This document shows positions 54,206 through 64,000 of a stretch of 64,000 nt of DNA, piece by piece. Each line of letters opens with the position of its first letter. The stretch's first letter is position 1. Both the position numbers and the translations under genes were made by a program. The notes below the pieces were generated by a model. It was not told where the DNA came from, did not search any database, and saw only the letters and a program-made list of their open reading frames with translations. Origin of the DNA: Symbiodinium natans (taxonomy: Eukaryota; Sar; Dinophyceae; Suessiales; Symbiodiniaceae); contig CAJNDS010002512.1 of assembly GCA_905221605.1 (NCBI GenBank), positions 60,001-124,000 on the forward strand, written 5' to 3'.

Positions 54206-56000
54206 TCCGTATAGCGGAGCAAACCAAGGCTTGTCATACTTGCTTCACTTCTGAGCCGAGCCTTCACTCGCGACGCTTGGCACTCGGGGAAGAGATTGCG
54301 AGAGCAGAGGCGCGGTCTACTTGACGTTTTTCCGGCGGGGCATCGGGAGTCACAGCTTCCTGACACATTCCGACCTAGCGTGATGCGTGTCATGCCCGGG
54401 GCACTTGCGTTCCAAACTTGGTTAAGTTGACTCAAGCCCCTGCCTGCATCACTCCTATTTGTTTAAGAACCCCCCAAAGAACAAAAAGTACTCTTCCTTG
54501 AACAGAGAGCTGGGCACAAGGGGACAGTCGTGCTACATGGGCCACATGCTGGTCGAAACACATCTCATGTATGCGCCGTCAGACTTTGTCGAGGGCCCCT
54601 GACTCTTTTGCATCCTTCGTTCCTTCCTTCCTTCCCTACCTCTCCCTTCCTTGGTTGTCACAACGTCCCAGAGCATCGCCCCAATGCAAGGTTTTGCTGA
54701 CAGAGGCTCCGGTCTTGTGGCGCTGTTTCTTCAGGGGTGTTCTTTGGGGACTCTTCTTCCCTTTCTCTCTTTCTCTCTTTCCCTCTGTGCCCCTGTCTGG
54801 CATGTGGGCCGCGGTGCTTCCCCCTATTCTTGGTGGTGGCGCATGGAAGGCTTTCCCAAATCCAGAATGTCCGGTTGTTTGGGTGAGGTTGACGCTGCTT
54901 GTCACCTTGGCGGCTGCGTGGCTGGAGGTCTTGTCTGCCGCTCGGCTGCAACATTCGCATGGGAAGATCTGGGGAAAGCTGCGCTGAAGAGTAAACCGCT
55001 TGGTTGGCACAGGTGGCTGCGGAAGCCCAGTTCCATATGCGTCGTTCGCGTCATCTGTCAGCGCACGTGAGGCAGAAGTAAGCCTACAAGATCCTACAAG
55101 ACGTTTGTGCTCAATCTTTTGATCCCTCTCTTCCCGACCTCTGCCGTCTTTTTGCGCCGAGGCTACCTGTGGGGGCCACGCCCTGTCTGGCCACGATGCT
55201 CAGACCGCTTGGCCATCGCATCATTGAAACCGAATGTGCATACAGTCATTGTAGGTGCGGCCCCAATTCGAGTTCATACCAAGCATCCGCAGATGATGTT
55301 TAGCACGATGTCGGGTGCTTGCCCACCTCGGACAGAGCACATCGTTCCTGTTCTGAGGTCGTATGGAGGCTTGTTCGTGAGAAGCGCACCCATCATTACC
55401 TGGCCGTTTACCTGAGCGGCAAAAGCGTGCAATCACTGGAAGCAGTCATGTGTACAGCGCACGTATGTCGCTCATGCGGATCATGGCGTTGTGCCGCTTG
55501 CATGGGCCAAGTGTGCAGTAAAAAAATGGCCAGAGCACGGAGTGGCCTGAAGAGCATAGCAAGTGCAAAGTGGCCCGGCTCTGTGTTTCCGCGTGCCATG
55601 CCAGACATCCCACACTTCCCTGAATAGCCTGAAGTTTCTTACTTTCCGGAAGCCATGATGGTCGCCGATGAAGCAACCTCAAAGCCAGTCAGGCCATCCA
55701 AGGTTAAGCAAGATGTGGTTGGAGCCCTTGTCTTCAGCTTCATGTTTAGGCTGTGTTGCTGGACGGGAGAGGCGGTGAGGAATGCCTAAAGGGTGTTCAA
55801 GCAGGGCTGAGCGGTTGAGACGTTCTTGCGATCAACTTCAGAGGTGCTCCAGATGCCCCGGATGTAAGGTAGCAGCTCTCTTAGCTTTGCTGGGCTTTGC
55901 CATTGGCCTTTTCCAGGCCTTGGCCGACGCCTTGTCGCACAACTTCGTGCGCCCACAGCGGCACAGGAAGTGCGAAATGTCAGGGTCCTAGATGAGAAGG
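54206..56000 (+). other. Gene-poor stretch with exon candidates
   Basis: A plus frame at 54740-54987 contains two hydrophobic segments (AVLPPILGGGAW and RLTLLVTLAAAWLEVLSAA) and may be a membrane exon. Frames at 55107-55415 and 55319-55627 overlap. CTTCCTTC microsatellite at 54615-54650. No family match. Confidence 0.3.
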
Positions 56001-56025
56001 AGTTTAGGGTTTAGGGTTTAGGGGT
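56001..56025. repeat. Short telomere-like array
   Basis: Three TTTAGGG units, 30 bp upstream of the exon at 56055. Confidence 0.8.
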
Positions 56026-56054
56026 ACAGGGCTTGGGGCTCTTCTCCTTCCGAG

Positions 56055-56793
56055 GTGGCGCTGCAGCTGCTGGAGCCCGGAGTTGTGACTCGAGCAAAGG
56101 CCGCGCGCCGTGTGGAGATTGCTTTTGCTGAAGTTGAGGGTTGAGGGTTGAGGGCTGAGGGCTGAGGGTTCAGGGTTTAGGGTTTAGGGTTTAGGGTTTA
56201 GAGTTTAGGGTTTAGGGTTTAGGGTTTAGTGTTGAACAGTCCGTAGTGCGGGACTCCGACACCAGATTCCTTGGGTAGAGCCTGGGCCTTCATACACTTG
56301 ATTCCAATATGGCCAGAGGAGGGGGTTGTTTGAAGGTTCCTCGGTACTTAGACGATGCTGTCCCCTAATCGAGGTGCAAATGGCTCAAGAATCGCACTTC
56401 CTTCTGCAACCAGATGCCTTTGGCTTGCCCTAGATGAATTTGGGACACCCAAATCCTAAACCAAGATTGCCGCTGCTTAAAGTTTAGCTTTGGGACGTTC
56501 CCCCTTATACTAACAGTCCATAATCGGGATTATGATTGGGGGTACTACAATCCCTATAAGGGTGTACTTATCCCTATTAAGGGGGTACTGTAATCCCCAT
56601 TAAGGGGGTACTATAGTCCCTATCAAGGGGGTACTATAGTCACCATTAAGGACTGGTCGTATTTGGGGGAACATCCCAAGTTTAATTGTTTTTGCTGTGC
56701 CAGGATGGCACTGCCGTCTTGGCAGCTTTTGCGAGGCACCGGCTTTGGACAGAGGCTCCCCGCTTGGAAGAGCGCGCTTGGGGGTTTAGGTAG
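56055..56793 (+). CDS. Two phase-matched exons of an unknown gene
   Basis: Exon 56055-56132 follows an acceptor TTCCGAG, reads VALQLLEPGVVTRAKAARRV and EIAFAE, and ends at a GTTGAG donor. Exon 56704-56793 follows GTGCCAG and reads DGTAVLAAFARHRLWTEAPR, then LEERAWGFR and TAG. Both are phase 0 at the junction and read as helical protein. The 571-bp intron holds a telomere-like array (56135-56232) and a complete TIR element (56490-56679). The 3' exon runs straight into a 290-bp telomere-like array, so the stop may be an artefact of the array. The family is not recognised. Confidence 0.45.
56135..56232. repeat. Telomere-like array (TTTAGGG)n, intronic
   Basis: Diverged TTGAGGG/CTGAGGG units grade into near-perfect TTTAGGG units from left to right. 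Confidence 0.88.
56490..56679. mobile_element. 190-bp TIR element, sister of 37878
   Basis: The left end TTGGGACGTTCCCCCTTATA and the right end, reverse-complemented as TTGGGATGTTCCCCCAAATA, match at 17 of 20 bases, and the inner CAGTCC is also shared. The flanks GTTTAGCT (56482-56489) and GTTTAATT (56680-56687) agree at 6 of 8, a decayed 8-bp duplication. Inside, a 23-bp unit (GGGGGTACTATAGTCCCTAT type) is repeated five times at 56538-56650. It lies in the intron between exons 56132 and 56704, 24 bp before the acceptor-side exon. Confidence 0.82.
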
Positions 56794-57070
56794 GGTTTAG
56801 GGTTTAGGGTTTAGGGTTTAGGGTTTAGGGTTTAGGGTTTAGGGTTTAGGGTTTAGGGTTTAGGGTTTAGGGTTTGGGGTTTGGGGTTTGGGGTTTGGGG
56901 TTTCGGGTTTCGGGTTTCGGGTTTCGGGTTTGGGGTTTCGGGTTTAGGGTTTAGGGTTTAGGGTTTAGGGTTTAGGGTTTCGGGTTTCGGGTTTCGGGTT
57001 TCGGGTTTCGGGTTTAGGGTTTAGGGGCTAGGGGCTAGGGGCTAGGGGCTAGGGATTAGGGATTAGGGGG
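56781..57070. repeat. Telomere-like array with homogenised variant blocks
   Basis: About 40 heptamers in blocks: perfect TTTAGGG, then TTTGGGG, then TTTCGGG, TTTAGGG again, TTTCGGG again, TTTAGGG, and finally GGGGCTA/GGGATTA units. The longest telomere-like array in the window. Confidence 0.95.
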
Positions 57071-57359
57071 GTCTAACTCTGGAGTAGAAGCGCCATTTGG
57101 TGAGTTCTCTATGGTCCCCTTTCACGCCCTAAATTTCGGTGCCCTTGTGCAACAGAGACCATAGATTAGAGAGCCCGACACTTCCTTGCCACAGCCCGCC
57201 CTGTGCCTGGTCAGAGGCTTTGGCGCTCCTGAGCTCTCTTGGAGGTCCTTCGCCTTTGCACCTGGCTTCGACCTTCTTACCTGCTGTTAAGGGTAGCGGT
57301 CATGTTGAAGATCGCTGCGTGAGATTTGGAAAGGGCTCCAGCAGTTGCTCAAACTGCAG
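57071..57359. other. Region 5' of the PPR exons
   Basis: The first exon with start codon should lie here or further upstream, but no clear ATG-bearing leader (mitochondrial or plastid type) could be singled out. Confidence 0.3.
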
Positions 57360-60300
57360 GAGGCGGCGCAGTGGACACAGGGCTGTGCAACGCCTGCATT
57401 GCGGTCTGCGGCAAGGCAGCTTGCTGCCGGGAGGTCAAGCTGCGGTCTGCTCTGAAGCGGACACTCACCGAAACTCACCGAAACTCTCCGAAATGCCCGA
57501 GTCCCGACTCTGCAGGCAAGCCTCTGGGCAGTGGCCACGTCGCTGCTTTGCAGCATGACCCCAACTCAGACATGTGACATGGACTCGTTGCTGGCCGTTG
57601 CCAGTGTCAAAGCCGCTTCTGTTTTGTTTTTCTTCTCCTGGAGTCTGAGTGGTTCTTGCTCGGAGGCCTGCCTTCCGCTTGTCTCCCGATGTCATCTCCT
57701 TCGGAGCTGTGTTGAGCTCTTTGGAGAAGGCTAGGCGGTCCCGCAGCTGCGGTGAAGGTGCTTGCCATGTCCTGAGATTTCTTCGCAGGTCGGCGGATGG
57801 CAGCGCTCCTTGCAGCTGCTCTCAGACATGCCGGCTGCGCAGGTGCAAAGGGATGGAAATCAGTTTTGTAAGCTGGAGAATCAGAGCTGCTGGACTCTGC
57901 CAGACGAGATGATTGTTGCAACAGATGGGTCTAGCGTGTTAAAGTTGTTGAGCCACAAGGTGAGGCCCAATGTGGTGACGTTCAACTCGGCGATCAGCGC
58001 GTGCCAGAAAGGCAAGAACGAAGGCCGCAAGTGTTCGTTGCCGCTGCCGGCATGCCCGACGGAGGGGCAAGAGGGACTGATCGTAGATTTCCGAACACAG
58101 TGGAATTCCATGGCTTCATGCTGTCAGAAGCAGTGCTGTCACTGCTGGAATCCCTCGACACAGCTGGCATTGAGCCAGACATTGTTACGTGTGGCGCACA
58201 GGGTGCTGTGATGCAGTCACACGCAGAAGTTTCAGAGAAAGGCCTGCAAAGAGAAGAGCAGGTTAAGACATGATGAGAAGTGGATGGCATCTTTGTGTCA
58301 AAATTTGTCTCTATGTTCTCCTCACGTGGCAAGCTTGGTCTTTGACGGCTCAGGTTCAATGCAGCGCTGAGTGCCTGCCACCGCTGGGACCAGGCAAACG
58401 AGCTCCGCACCGAACTGCGACGACGAGGCATGGGTTCGCATGGCACGCGTGTGTAGTGGCAGCGTGGTGTAGAGTCTATGAGTGTATGAGTAGCGTCTGT
58501 GCAGAAACTCGCATCTATGCGTCACGTAATTATTAGGAGGTGAGTGTGAGATCAAATAATTGGGTTGCAGCCACTGCAGCCTGTGTTCTGAGCAGATATG
58601 TCCAGACATACTTCAGGCATGTAGCTAGTCAACCTCCCCATGGAAGCGGTGAGACCTGAAACAGTCCACGAGGTCTCGTTGAGGACATCTACACCTTGAA
58701 CTCGTGCCTCGGAGCAGCGAAGCATCCCGAAATCTTGGCCGAATGCCCCCTGAGCCCAAGGCTCCTGACTGTGGCAGAGCGATGCCGTCGATGGGACTTT
58801 GCGTTGCAGCTGCTAGAGGAGAGCATGCAGGTGATGTTAGCTGCATGTCTTTCCATGAGTGCCTGCACGATCGCAAGAGGAGATGCCTTCTCTTGAGCTG
58901 AACCCAGACGTTGTGTCATTTAGCACGGCCATTTCCGCCTGTGAGAAGGCGGGAGATACGGACCAGGTTTGCAATGACATTTTGGGAGGCAATCCGTCGG
59001 TCAGATGACTTAGGTTTTGTAGACAAGATGCGGTTCACTCCTGTAGTCTCCCAGTCTGTTCGAAGAGCGTCAAGCTTATGCAGGGCCTGCGCTGGGAGAT
59101 GGCCTTGGCACTGCTGAAAGAGATGGGCCGGAACCTTACGGAAACTTCCGGCCTTGCGAAGAGCTGATTATGGTGGATTTCCGCATGCTGTGCCGCTTTC
59201 CGGGTGCGCCATGGCAATGTGCCGTGCAGGTACCCACAAGGTGAATCCCAACGCTTTCACCTTTGGTGCGGCTGCGAGTGCCTGCGAAGCGTGCAGGGCC
59301 TCCCAGCATGTGCCAGCCCGGCCAGCGTTTCTTCACGGATCACGCCAGCGAACAGACATGGCAACAAGCAAACAAACACGGTTTGATGCCACCGATTTTG
59401 CAAATTGTGCTCGGAGTCATAGCCCTGTTTCTTCAAGGATGCCTCCGGCAACCAAATCTAGCCGAGCATAGCCAGGCTTGGACTTTCCAGCTTAGAGTAG
59501 GAGTATGAAAGCGGCTGCCCTGTTTACCTCATGACCCGACAGAATTTTCCTCCTAGGCCACCAATGGGAGCTTGCGCTGGGCCCTCAGAAGCGGGAACCT
59601 GGGCCGGATCTAAAGAATCTAACGCAGGGGCCCTTTTCAGCACCCTCAATAAGAAGGACAATACCATAACGGAGACTCAGACAAGGGCCATCCTGTTTTT
59701 GAACCTGCCACTAACCAGTCGTGCATCTGTCAGCTCAATTGAGCCATGGGCCGGGCGGGGGCTACGGCTTGACGGGTTGGAGTTTTTTTGAGACCGCAGG
59801 GCGGCGCAGATCCGCAGGAGAAGAAAAGCGAAGCAGGCTGAAAAGTGGCCCTCGAGTTGTCGACGACGCCTTTGGATTGGCTGCCCGACGTCGGCAAAGC
59901 TAATATGGCAAAGCAATTAGCGCATCGTTGCTCAGGATGGTGCTGCTGGCGAGCGCTGCAAAGCGCAATATTGCCACCAATGCCGTGCCCCAAGACTCGG
60001 GCGAGCTTGTTACTTCTAAAACGTGATTTTTCTAAGCCCATGCCCACCGGTCTAAATCCACCATTGAACACCTTTCCAGTTGCGACTCTGCCTTGTTACC
60101 CGTAGCTTAAGTGGCTTTGCATCGAGACTCGAGACCTGCAGCCCATGCCCAATGGTCTAAACCCATGAATTGAACACCTTCCCAGTCCGTCCTTTGCGGC
60201 GTGCTGCTGAGTGCTTGCGCTCGCGGCGCATGCTGGGCCGCTGGCCCAGTGAACTGTTGGAGTACTGCGTGCCCTTGGGCGTGCACGCAAAGGAACAGGA

Positions 60301-60572
60301 ACACCGGGACACTTGGGCCGGCAATGGCACTCGTAAGCCCAACTGGGGCGAAGAACAGGACTGCATTGCGGCATGTTTCGGGTGAAAGCCCTGCCCCAAG
60401 CCATTGACCGCGGGTCATCTTCTGTCTCATGTCTGAGCTGGACTTAGCCAAGCTGAGCAGACTCGGGGTGACTCAAGGTTGCGGATACACGCCGTCTCTT
60501 GTGTTCGCAGCCCCGAAGCGCAAGGTCGAAGCCCTGGAAGTGCTGCAAGAGATGCGGGGCACTGGCCCCAGG
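57360..60572 (+). CDS. Pentatricopeptide-repeat protein, many short exons
   Basis: A series of PPR pieces. 57360-57415: DTGLCNACIAVCGK, donor GC. 57667-57744: SPDVISFGAVLSSLEKA. 57789-57842: GGWQRSLQLLSDMP. 57960-58030: VRPNVVTFNSAISACQKGKN. 58128-58200: EAVLSLLESLDTAGIEPDIV. 58354-58433: FNAALSACHRWDQANELRTE. 58673-58716: EDIYTLNSCLGA, donor GC. 58780-58830: RCRRWDFALQLLEESMQ. 58880-58966: ELNPDVVSFSTAISACEKAG. 59084-59127: GLRWEMALALLKEMG. 59241-59306: VNPNAFTFGAAASACEA. 60186-60260: VLCGVLLSACARG then, in another frame, GRWPSELLEYC. 60511-60572: KRKVEALEVLQEM. That is about nine repeats. PPR proteins bind organellar RNA for editing, cleavage or translation; the target is unknown. Introns tend to split each repeat between helix A and helix B. 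The frame change near 60230 suggests decay or an unseen splice. Confidence 0.75.
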
Positions 60573-60716
60573 GCTAGATCCGAAACGTCAGAAAAATGGA
60601 ATTGATGGAACACAGATGTTGGAAAGTTCTCTCCCCAGCATTTGAGTCTCCGCAAGGTCTGGGAGTGCCCACGACCGTGCGGACCGCAGCCTTTTCGGTG
60701 GGCGTGTGCAGAGGCG

Positions 60717-60830
60717 TGTATATATATACACACACACATATTTCTATATTGTATGAATGTATGCATGCATGTATGATATCTATATGTCTATATGTATATG
60801 TGTGTGTATACACACGTATGGATGGAAGCA
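60717..60830. repeat. TA/CA/TG microsatellite complex
   Basis: TATATATACACACACACATA, then ATGTATGCATGCATGTATG, then TATATGTGTGTGTATACACAC. It is partly self-complementary. Confidence 0.85.
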
Positions 60831-62532
60831 TGTGTGTTTGCATCTTTAGTGATCTATGGTGGATCAATCGCCAGTGATGCCGTCAGTAAGTGAAGTGAGT
60901 GCAGCGAACGTGCAGCGGCGTGTCTCAGGTTGTTGCTCAAAATGCTGCGCTTTCTGCCTTGGCGGCTGCAGGGGCCTGGCGCCATTCGTGCCTCGCCATT
61001 GTCGTCTTTGAACTGTTTGCATGCGGTTCTTTGATATGTCTCCCGTTTCAATAAGCAGGCCTCTGCCGCCCCATCATCCTGGCTGTCCAACTGTCGGTCT
61101 ACATGGCACTGAGGCTTTCTCTAGCCTCCGCCCCTTTGGATTCGAGCACTTCGCCTTCGCTTGACACGGTGGGGTTTGCCGAAGTGGTCAGGAGAGCCGA
61201 TTGGGGAGAGCTGGGATGGGGAATAGACAAGCAAACTTCTTTCCCGAGTCAACACGTCATGGGAGGAGCTGCGCCGCGGCTTCGAAGTGGCAGCTAGTAC
61301 TGCCATGGCCCAACATGAAGATTGTCCCCATCATTCTTGCGCACAAGCACAGCAAGGATGTTCCCCTTTGTTGCCGTTTCGTAGACCTCGGTCGCGGTCG
61401 CTGAAGCCTTGAGTGAAGCTGAGTCATCTGGCACACGAGACGGAGAGTGTCTGGAATGTTCGGCGGGGTGCCCAGATCCATATCAGAACACCTTCTCGGT
61501 CCGTTGTCTTCATCTTACACGGCAAAGATGGCCTTAAATGAGCTTTGCAGCTGCCTTGAGGCCTGACGCTTCGACGGTTGCCTTGGTGGCAGAGTCCATC
61601 CTTGCAGTGGATCAAGCCGGTGTGGAGCTTCAGCTTCAGCTTCAGAAGCCGCCGCATGCGCCGTCATCAGTTGTACTCTCAGGTCACCTGCCTCGACTGC
61701 TTGTGATGGCCGAGGCTCGGCTGCCTCAGCTGCCTCCCCAGTAAAGCTCCACACGAGAGTATGGGGAGAGAGTGAGAGGCGACGCTTCTCAGCCTCGAGG
61801 GTGGACCACGGACTCGCGCTGGGGACCCAGGGGGACCCAGGGGACCCAGGAAGGAACCAGCACTGGAGAGCACTGGAACCAGCTTTGCAAAACTCCCAGA
61901 TGAAGCGTGGAGACGAGGGTCTGCAAGAAACAACGGCGCGTTTCGAGCCGTCTTGACCGATTTCTGTGTTGACACGCCTTCACAGATGGCGATGTGCACA
62001 TCCACAGTTCCCCAGAATCAGCATTTCCCAGCTTTCACAAACTCCAGTTTCTCAATTTCTGGTAGTTTGCCACACCAAGTCGCATGTGGCAGGTCCAGCA
62101 AGCCGACCCAGCTGTCATTTTGATGGACATGCTGTGTGAGGCGAACTAGTTTCTCTAGACAGTGATGGTGCTGTATGCAATCAATATGCTGCGATTTGAG
62201 TCAGCAGCTGATCCATGCTCTTGATGGCCAGCCTCGAACGCCATGCTACTGTATATGGACTATGATTATTCCTAGGAGGCTTGCGAATGTATTCCACATG
62301 TATTACTACTAATAGGGGGAATCCTAAGCCCTGTCACCCCGAAGCAAACCTTCAGCTGTTTGAAACGTCGGGGGGGTTCGCGACATGCACCACACTCGCG
62401 CATGCCTGCTTGCTTCCTGGTGATGGGGTCTGACACCTAAAGCCCTCTACCCTAACACCCTGAGCCCTGAACCTTTGAGGCCAAGGTTCCGTAAAGGGGG
62501 CATCTCGGTAGGAGTGCAGGGCTTGGTTCGCC
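60831..62532 (+). other. Stretch after the PPR gene with exon candidates
   Basis: Plus frames at 61103-61230 (SLDTVGFAEVVRRADWGELG) and 61550-61680 (LRPDASTVALVAESILAVD, then a LQLQLQ tract from CTTCAG repeats) read coding-like and could be further exons of the PPR gene or of a new gene. No family match. The rest is non-coding. Confidence 0.3.
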
Positions 62533-63390
62533 ATGCCGGGCTCGGGTCGTGTCGCCAAGATCGAGTGCGGCGAGTATGAGACCAAGCTGACCGTTCCGGG
62601 CCACGGCTTCCCTCGCGGTGCAGAAATCCGAGTTGATGGAGTTCCGATGCTGGAAGGGGGAAGCTTCTTCGTGGATCACTGTTCTAGGGTGGGGAACCAC
62701 TTCAGCATTCGCCGGAGTGTTTCCGTCGATGTTGCTGAGATTGATGCGGCCAAGTCGGTCGTTCGCACAAAGGTGCCGCACCAGATCGGCAGAATGCACT
62801 CCTCGCTCGAGCTCTTTGCCTTTGACCCGGTGGCCAAGGAGCAAATTCAGCGCAGCTACAGCGTCCGTGAGATCATTGACGATTCATCCCTTTGCTTGGA
62901 GAAGTATTGCGATGACAAGAACACATTCCTTCCAGCTGTTCTTGGAGCAGACTGGGAGCGAGCACGACTTTACGCAACGGATTGCGGCGTGGCGTTGCCG
63001 CAGCCATGCAGCAGTGACTTTGGTGGTGTCGTGTCACTTGTGCCGAAGCAACCTCCCTCGCTTCAGGCTTGCATGCGTGAGTGGCAAGAAGCCGTGGGTG
63101 CTGCTCAGAAGGCCAGCAAACTGCCTCAACTGGTGCAGGAGCCCGGCCAACCCAAAAGCCCAGAATTCTCGCTACTTCGCGTTGGGAACTGTGGCTGGGA
63201 TGACTGCTCGGGCCTTTTTGAGAGAACGGCGCATCTCGAGTTTCAGAACGAGCATGGGCTCGTGTTCATCCGCTACATCGACAACCTGGGTTGGTGTCTT
63301 GGTCTTCTCGGCTTCATTACCAGTAAACATCATCCGATCAATGTGGATAGCTTCCTGAAGTCTTCTCAGGTCTCCGAACGTAAATCTTAG
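62533..63390 (+). CDS. Intronless 285-residue orphan protein
   Basis: ATG 62533 is preceded by an in-frame TAG 24 bases upstream, and the frame runs to TAG 63388-63390. The sequence looks fully coding: balanced composition, no obvious splice sites except a possible donor TCTCAG|GTCTCC near 63371. The N-terminal ~50 residues (KLTVPGHGFPRGAEIRVDGV, then GGSFFVDHCSRVGNHFSIRR) have the rhythm of a small beta domain, faintly like the FCCH beta-fold seen in ubiquitin-activating enzymes and some phage tail proteins. The C-terminal part has GWDDCSGLFERTAHLEF and FIRYIDNLGWCLGLLGF. No signal peptide. No confident family; probably lineage-specific. If the donor is real, the last six residues are intronic and the gene continues. 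Confidence 0.6.
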   Translation: MPGSGRVAKIECGEYETKLTVPGHGFPRGAEIRVDGVPMLEGGSFFVDHCSRVGNHFSIRRSVSVDVAEIDAAKSVVRTKVPHQIGRMHSSLELFAFDPVAKEQIQRSYSVREIIDDSSLCLEKYCDDKNTFLPAVLGADWERARLYATDCGVALPQPCSSDFGGVVSLVPKQPPSLQACMREWQEAVGAAQKASKLPQLVQEPGQPKSPEFSLLRVGNCGWDDCSGLFERTAHLEFQNEHGLVFIRYIDNLGWCLGLLGFITSKHHPINVDSFLKSSQVSERKS

Positions 63391-63667
63391 ATTGACTTGG
63401 AGCCGCCATGTAAATGAACGGTTCAGTCGGGCCGTGCCTCTGACTCTTCCATGCCCTTCCTGCGCCCAGGTGTCTATTTGCAGATGTGCAGCCTCTTCAT
63501 CCCTTGAAACGGGAGCGGGCCTATCTGAAGTTATCTGCGGGGCAGGCCCCGCAGCTCCTTTACATCCGGCAGGACGCAAGAGCGTTCGGAGAAGTTCTGG
63601 GGTCTACTTGTCAGCATCCTGTACCCCCTTAAGCAGAGCACTCAAACCCTCTGCTCGAAGTTCTCTA
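63391..63667. other. Region 3' of the orphan gene
   Basis: Possible acceptor CGCCCAG at 63464-63470 followed by an open frame (VSICRCAASSSLETGAGLSE). This could be a further exon of the 62533 gene. No family match. Confidence 0.25.
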
Positions 63668-63992
63668 CGCCTAAACCCTAAGCCAGGCCCTCCTGGCCCT
63701 CCAAGCAGGATCCTGAACCCCAAAACCCGAAACCCCGCACCCTGAAACGCATAAGCCGGGGATTCCGACATCTACACCTTAAAATCGTCACTCGACGTTG
63801 GATTTAGTGTTGACGGTTTAGGACTTAAAGGTTTTGGGTTTAGTGGTTAGGGTGTGAGGGCGCCCCGGATTTTGGGGTCTCAGCGTGTTAGGGTCGTTGT
63901 TCGGCTTTAGGGTGTTAGCCAGTCTTAGGGTTTTGGGGTCTCAGGGCAGGATTCAGGGTGACAAAGGTTAAGGGGAGCTAGACCCTAGACCC
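63668..63992. repeat. Degenerate telomere-like words, both orientations
   Basis: CCTAAACCCTAAG and CCGAAACCC words at 63668-63750, then TTTAGGG/TTAGGG/TTTTGGG words in the opposite orientation at 63800-63970. The spacing is irregular, so this is an old or never fully ordered array. Confidence 0.55.
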
Positions 63993-64000
63993 TGAGCCCT

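Noticed and set aside
56380-56395. Possible relic of the dinoflagellate spliced leader (TGGCTCAAG)
   Set aside because: Only nine bases match the known leader's 3' end and the upstream bases do not; similar 8-9 base matches occur by chance elsewhere (for example near 21237).
1-64000. CRISPR arrays, bacterial operons, prophage, rRNA genes
   Set aside because: No spaced direct repeats with unique spacers, no clustered co-directional prokaryote-type ORFs, and no rRNA core sequences were seen; the tandem repeats present are telomere-like arrays or simple satellites.

Overview
The window reads as nuclear DNA of a dinoflagellate, most likely a Symbiodiniaceae-type alga. The grounds are: many interstitial (TTTAGGG)n/(CCCTAAA)n arrays; genes cut into very short exons; introns ending in AG before a G-initial exon; and frequent GC and GA as well as GT at the 5' splice site. 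There are also pentatricopeptide (PPR), ankyrin and protein-kinase exons in the style usual for these algae, and a tandem pair of genes for a probable plastid protein whose leader has a signal peptide followed by an FVAPS motif. There are no bacterial operons, ribosome-binding sites, CRISPR arrays or prophage features. Exon boundaries are hand-called from reading frame, phase and splice consensus.

Layout. 1-18.9 kb is gene-poor: ankyrin fragments near 3.7, 5.3 and 10.4-11.5 kb, several short terminal-inverted-repeat (TIR) elements and four telomere-like arrays. 18.98-21.27 kb is one long intronless ORF for a protein with two tandem copies of a domain that resembles the TrmY/DUF358 group of SPOUT RNA methyltransferases. 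21.3-25.7 kb holds the two tandem copies of the plastid-protein gene. 26.5-28.4 kb has membrane-segment exons and a coding-like minus-strand frame. 29.6-31.4 kb is a membrane-anchored class 3 lipase ORF. 31.8-34.5 kb is rich in satellites and telomere-like arrays. 36.2-39.1 kb contains a well resolved split protein kinase whose DFG motif reads NFG. 47-48.1 kb has rhomboid-protease exons. 48.8-57.1 kb is dominated by minisatellites, G/C tracts and telomere-like arrays, with two phase-matched exons at 56.06 and 56.70 kb. 57.36-60.57 kb is a PPR gene with about nine repeats. 62.53-63.39 kb is an intronless 285-residue orphan protein.

The most interesting signal is a population of 100-190 bp TIR elements. 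Two sister copies (37878-37978 and 56490-56679) start TTGGGANGTTCCCCC, are flanked by 8-bp direct repeats (one exact, one 6 of 8), and each lies 24-50 bp upstream of the 3' splice site of a coding exon. This suggests a MITE that either favours introns or makes them, as introner elements do. Other TIR families lie at 401-510 (with four relatives), 920-1030 and 15037-15160.

The genes do not form a common pathway; they are independent single units, as expected for a eukaryotic nuclear contig.
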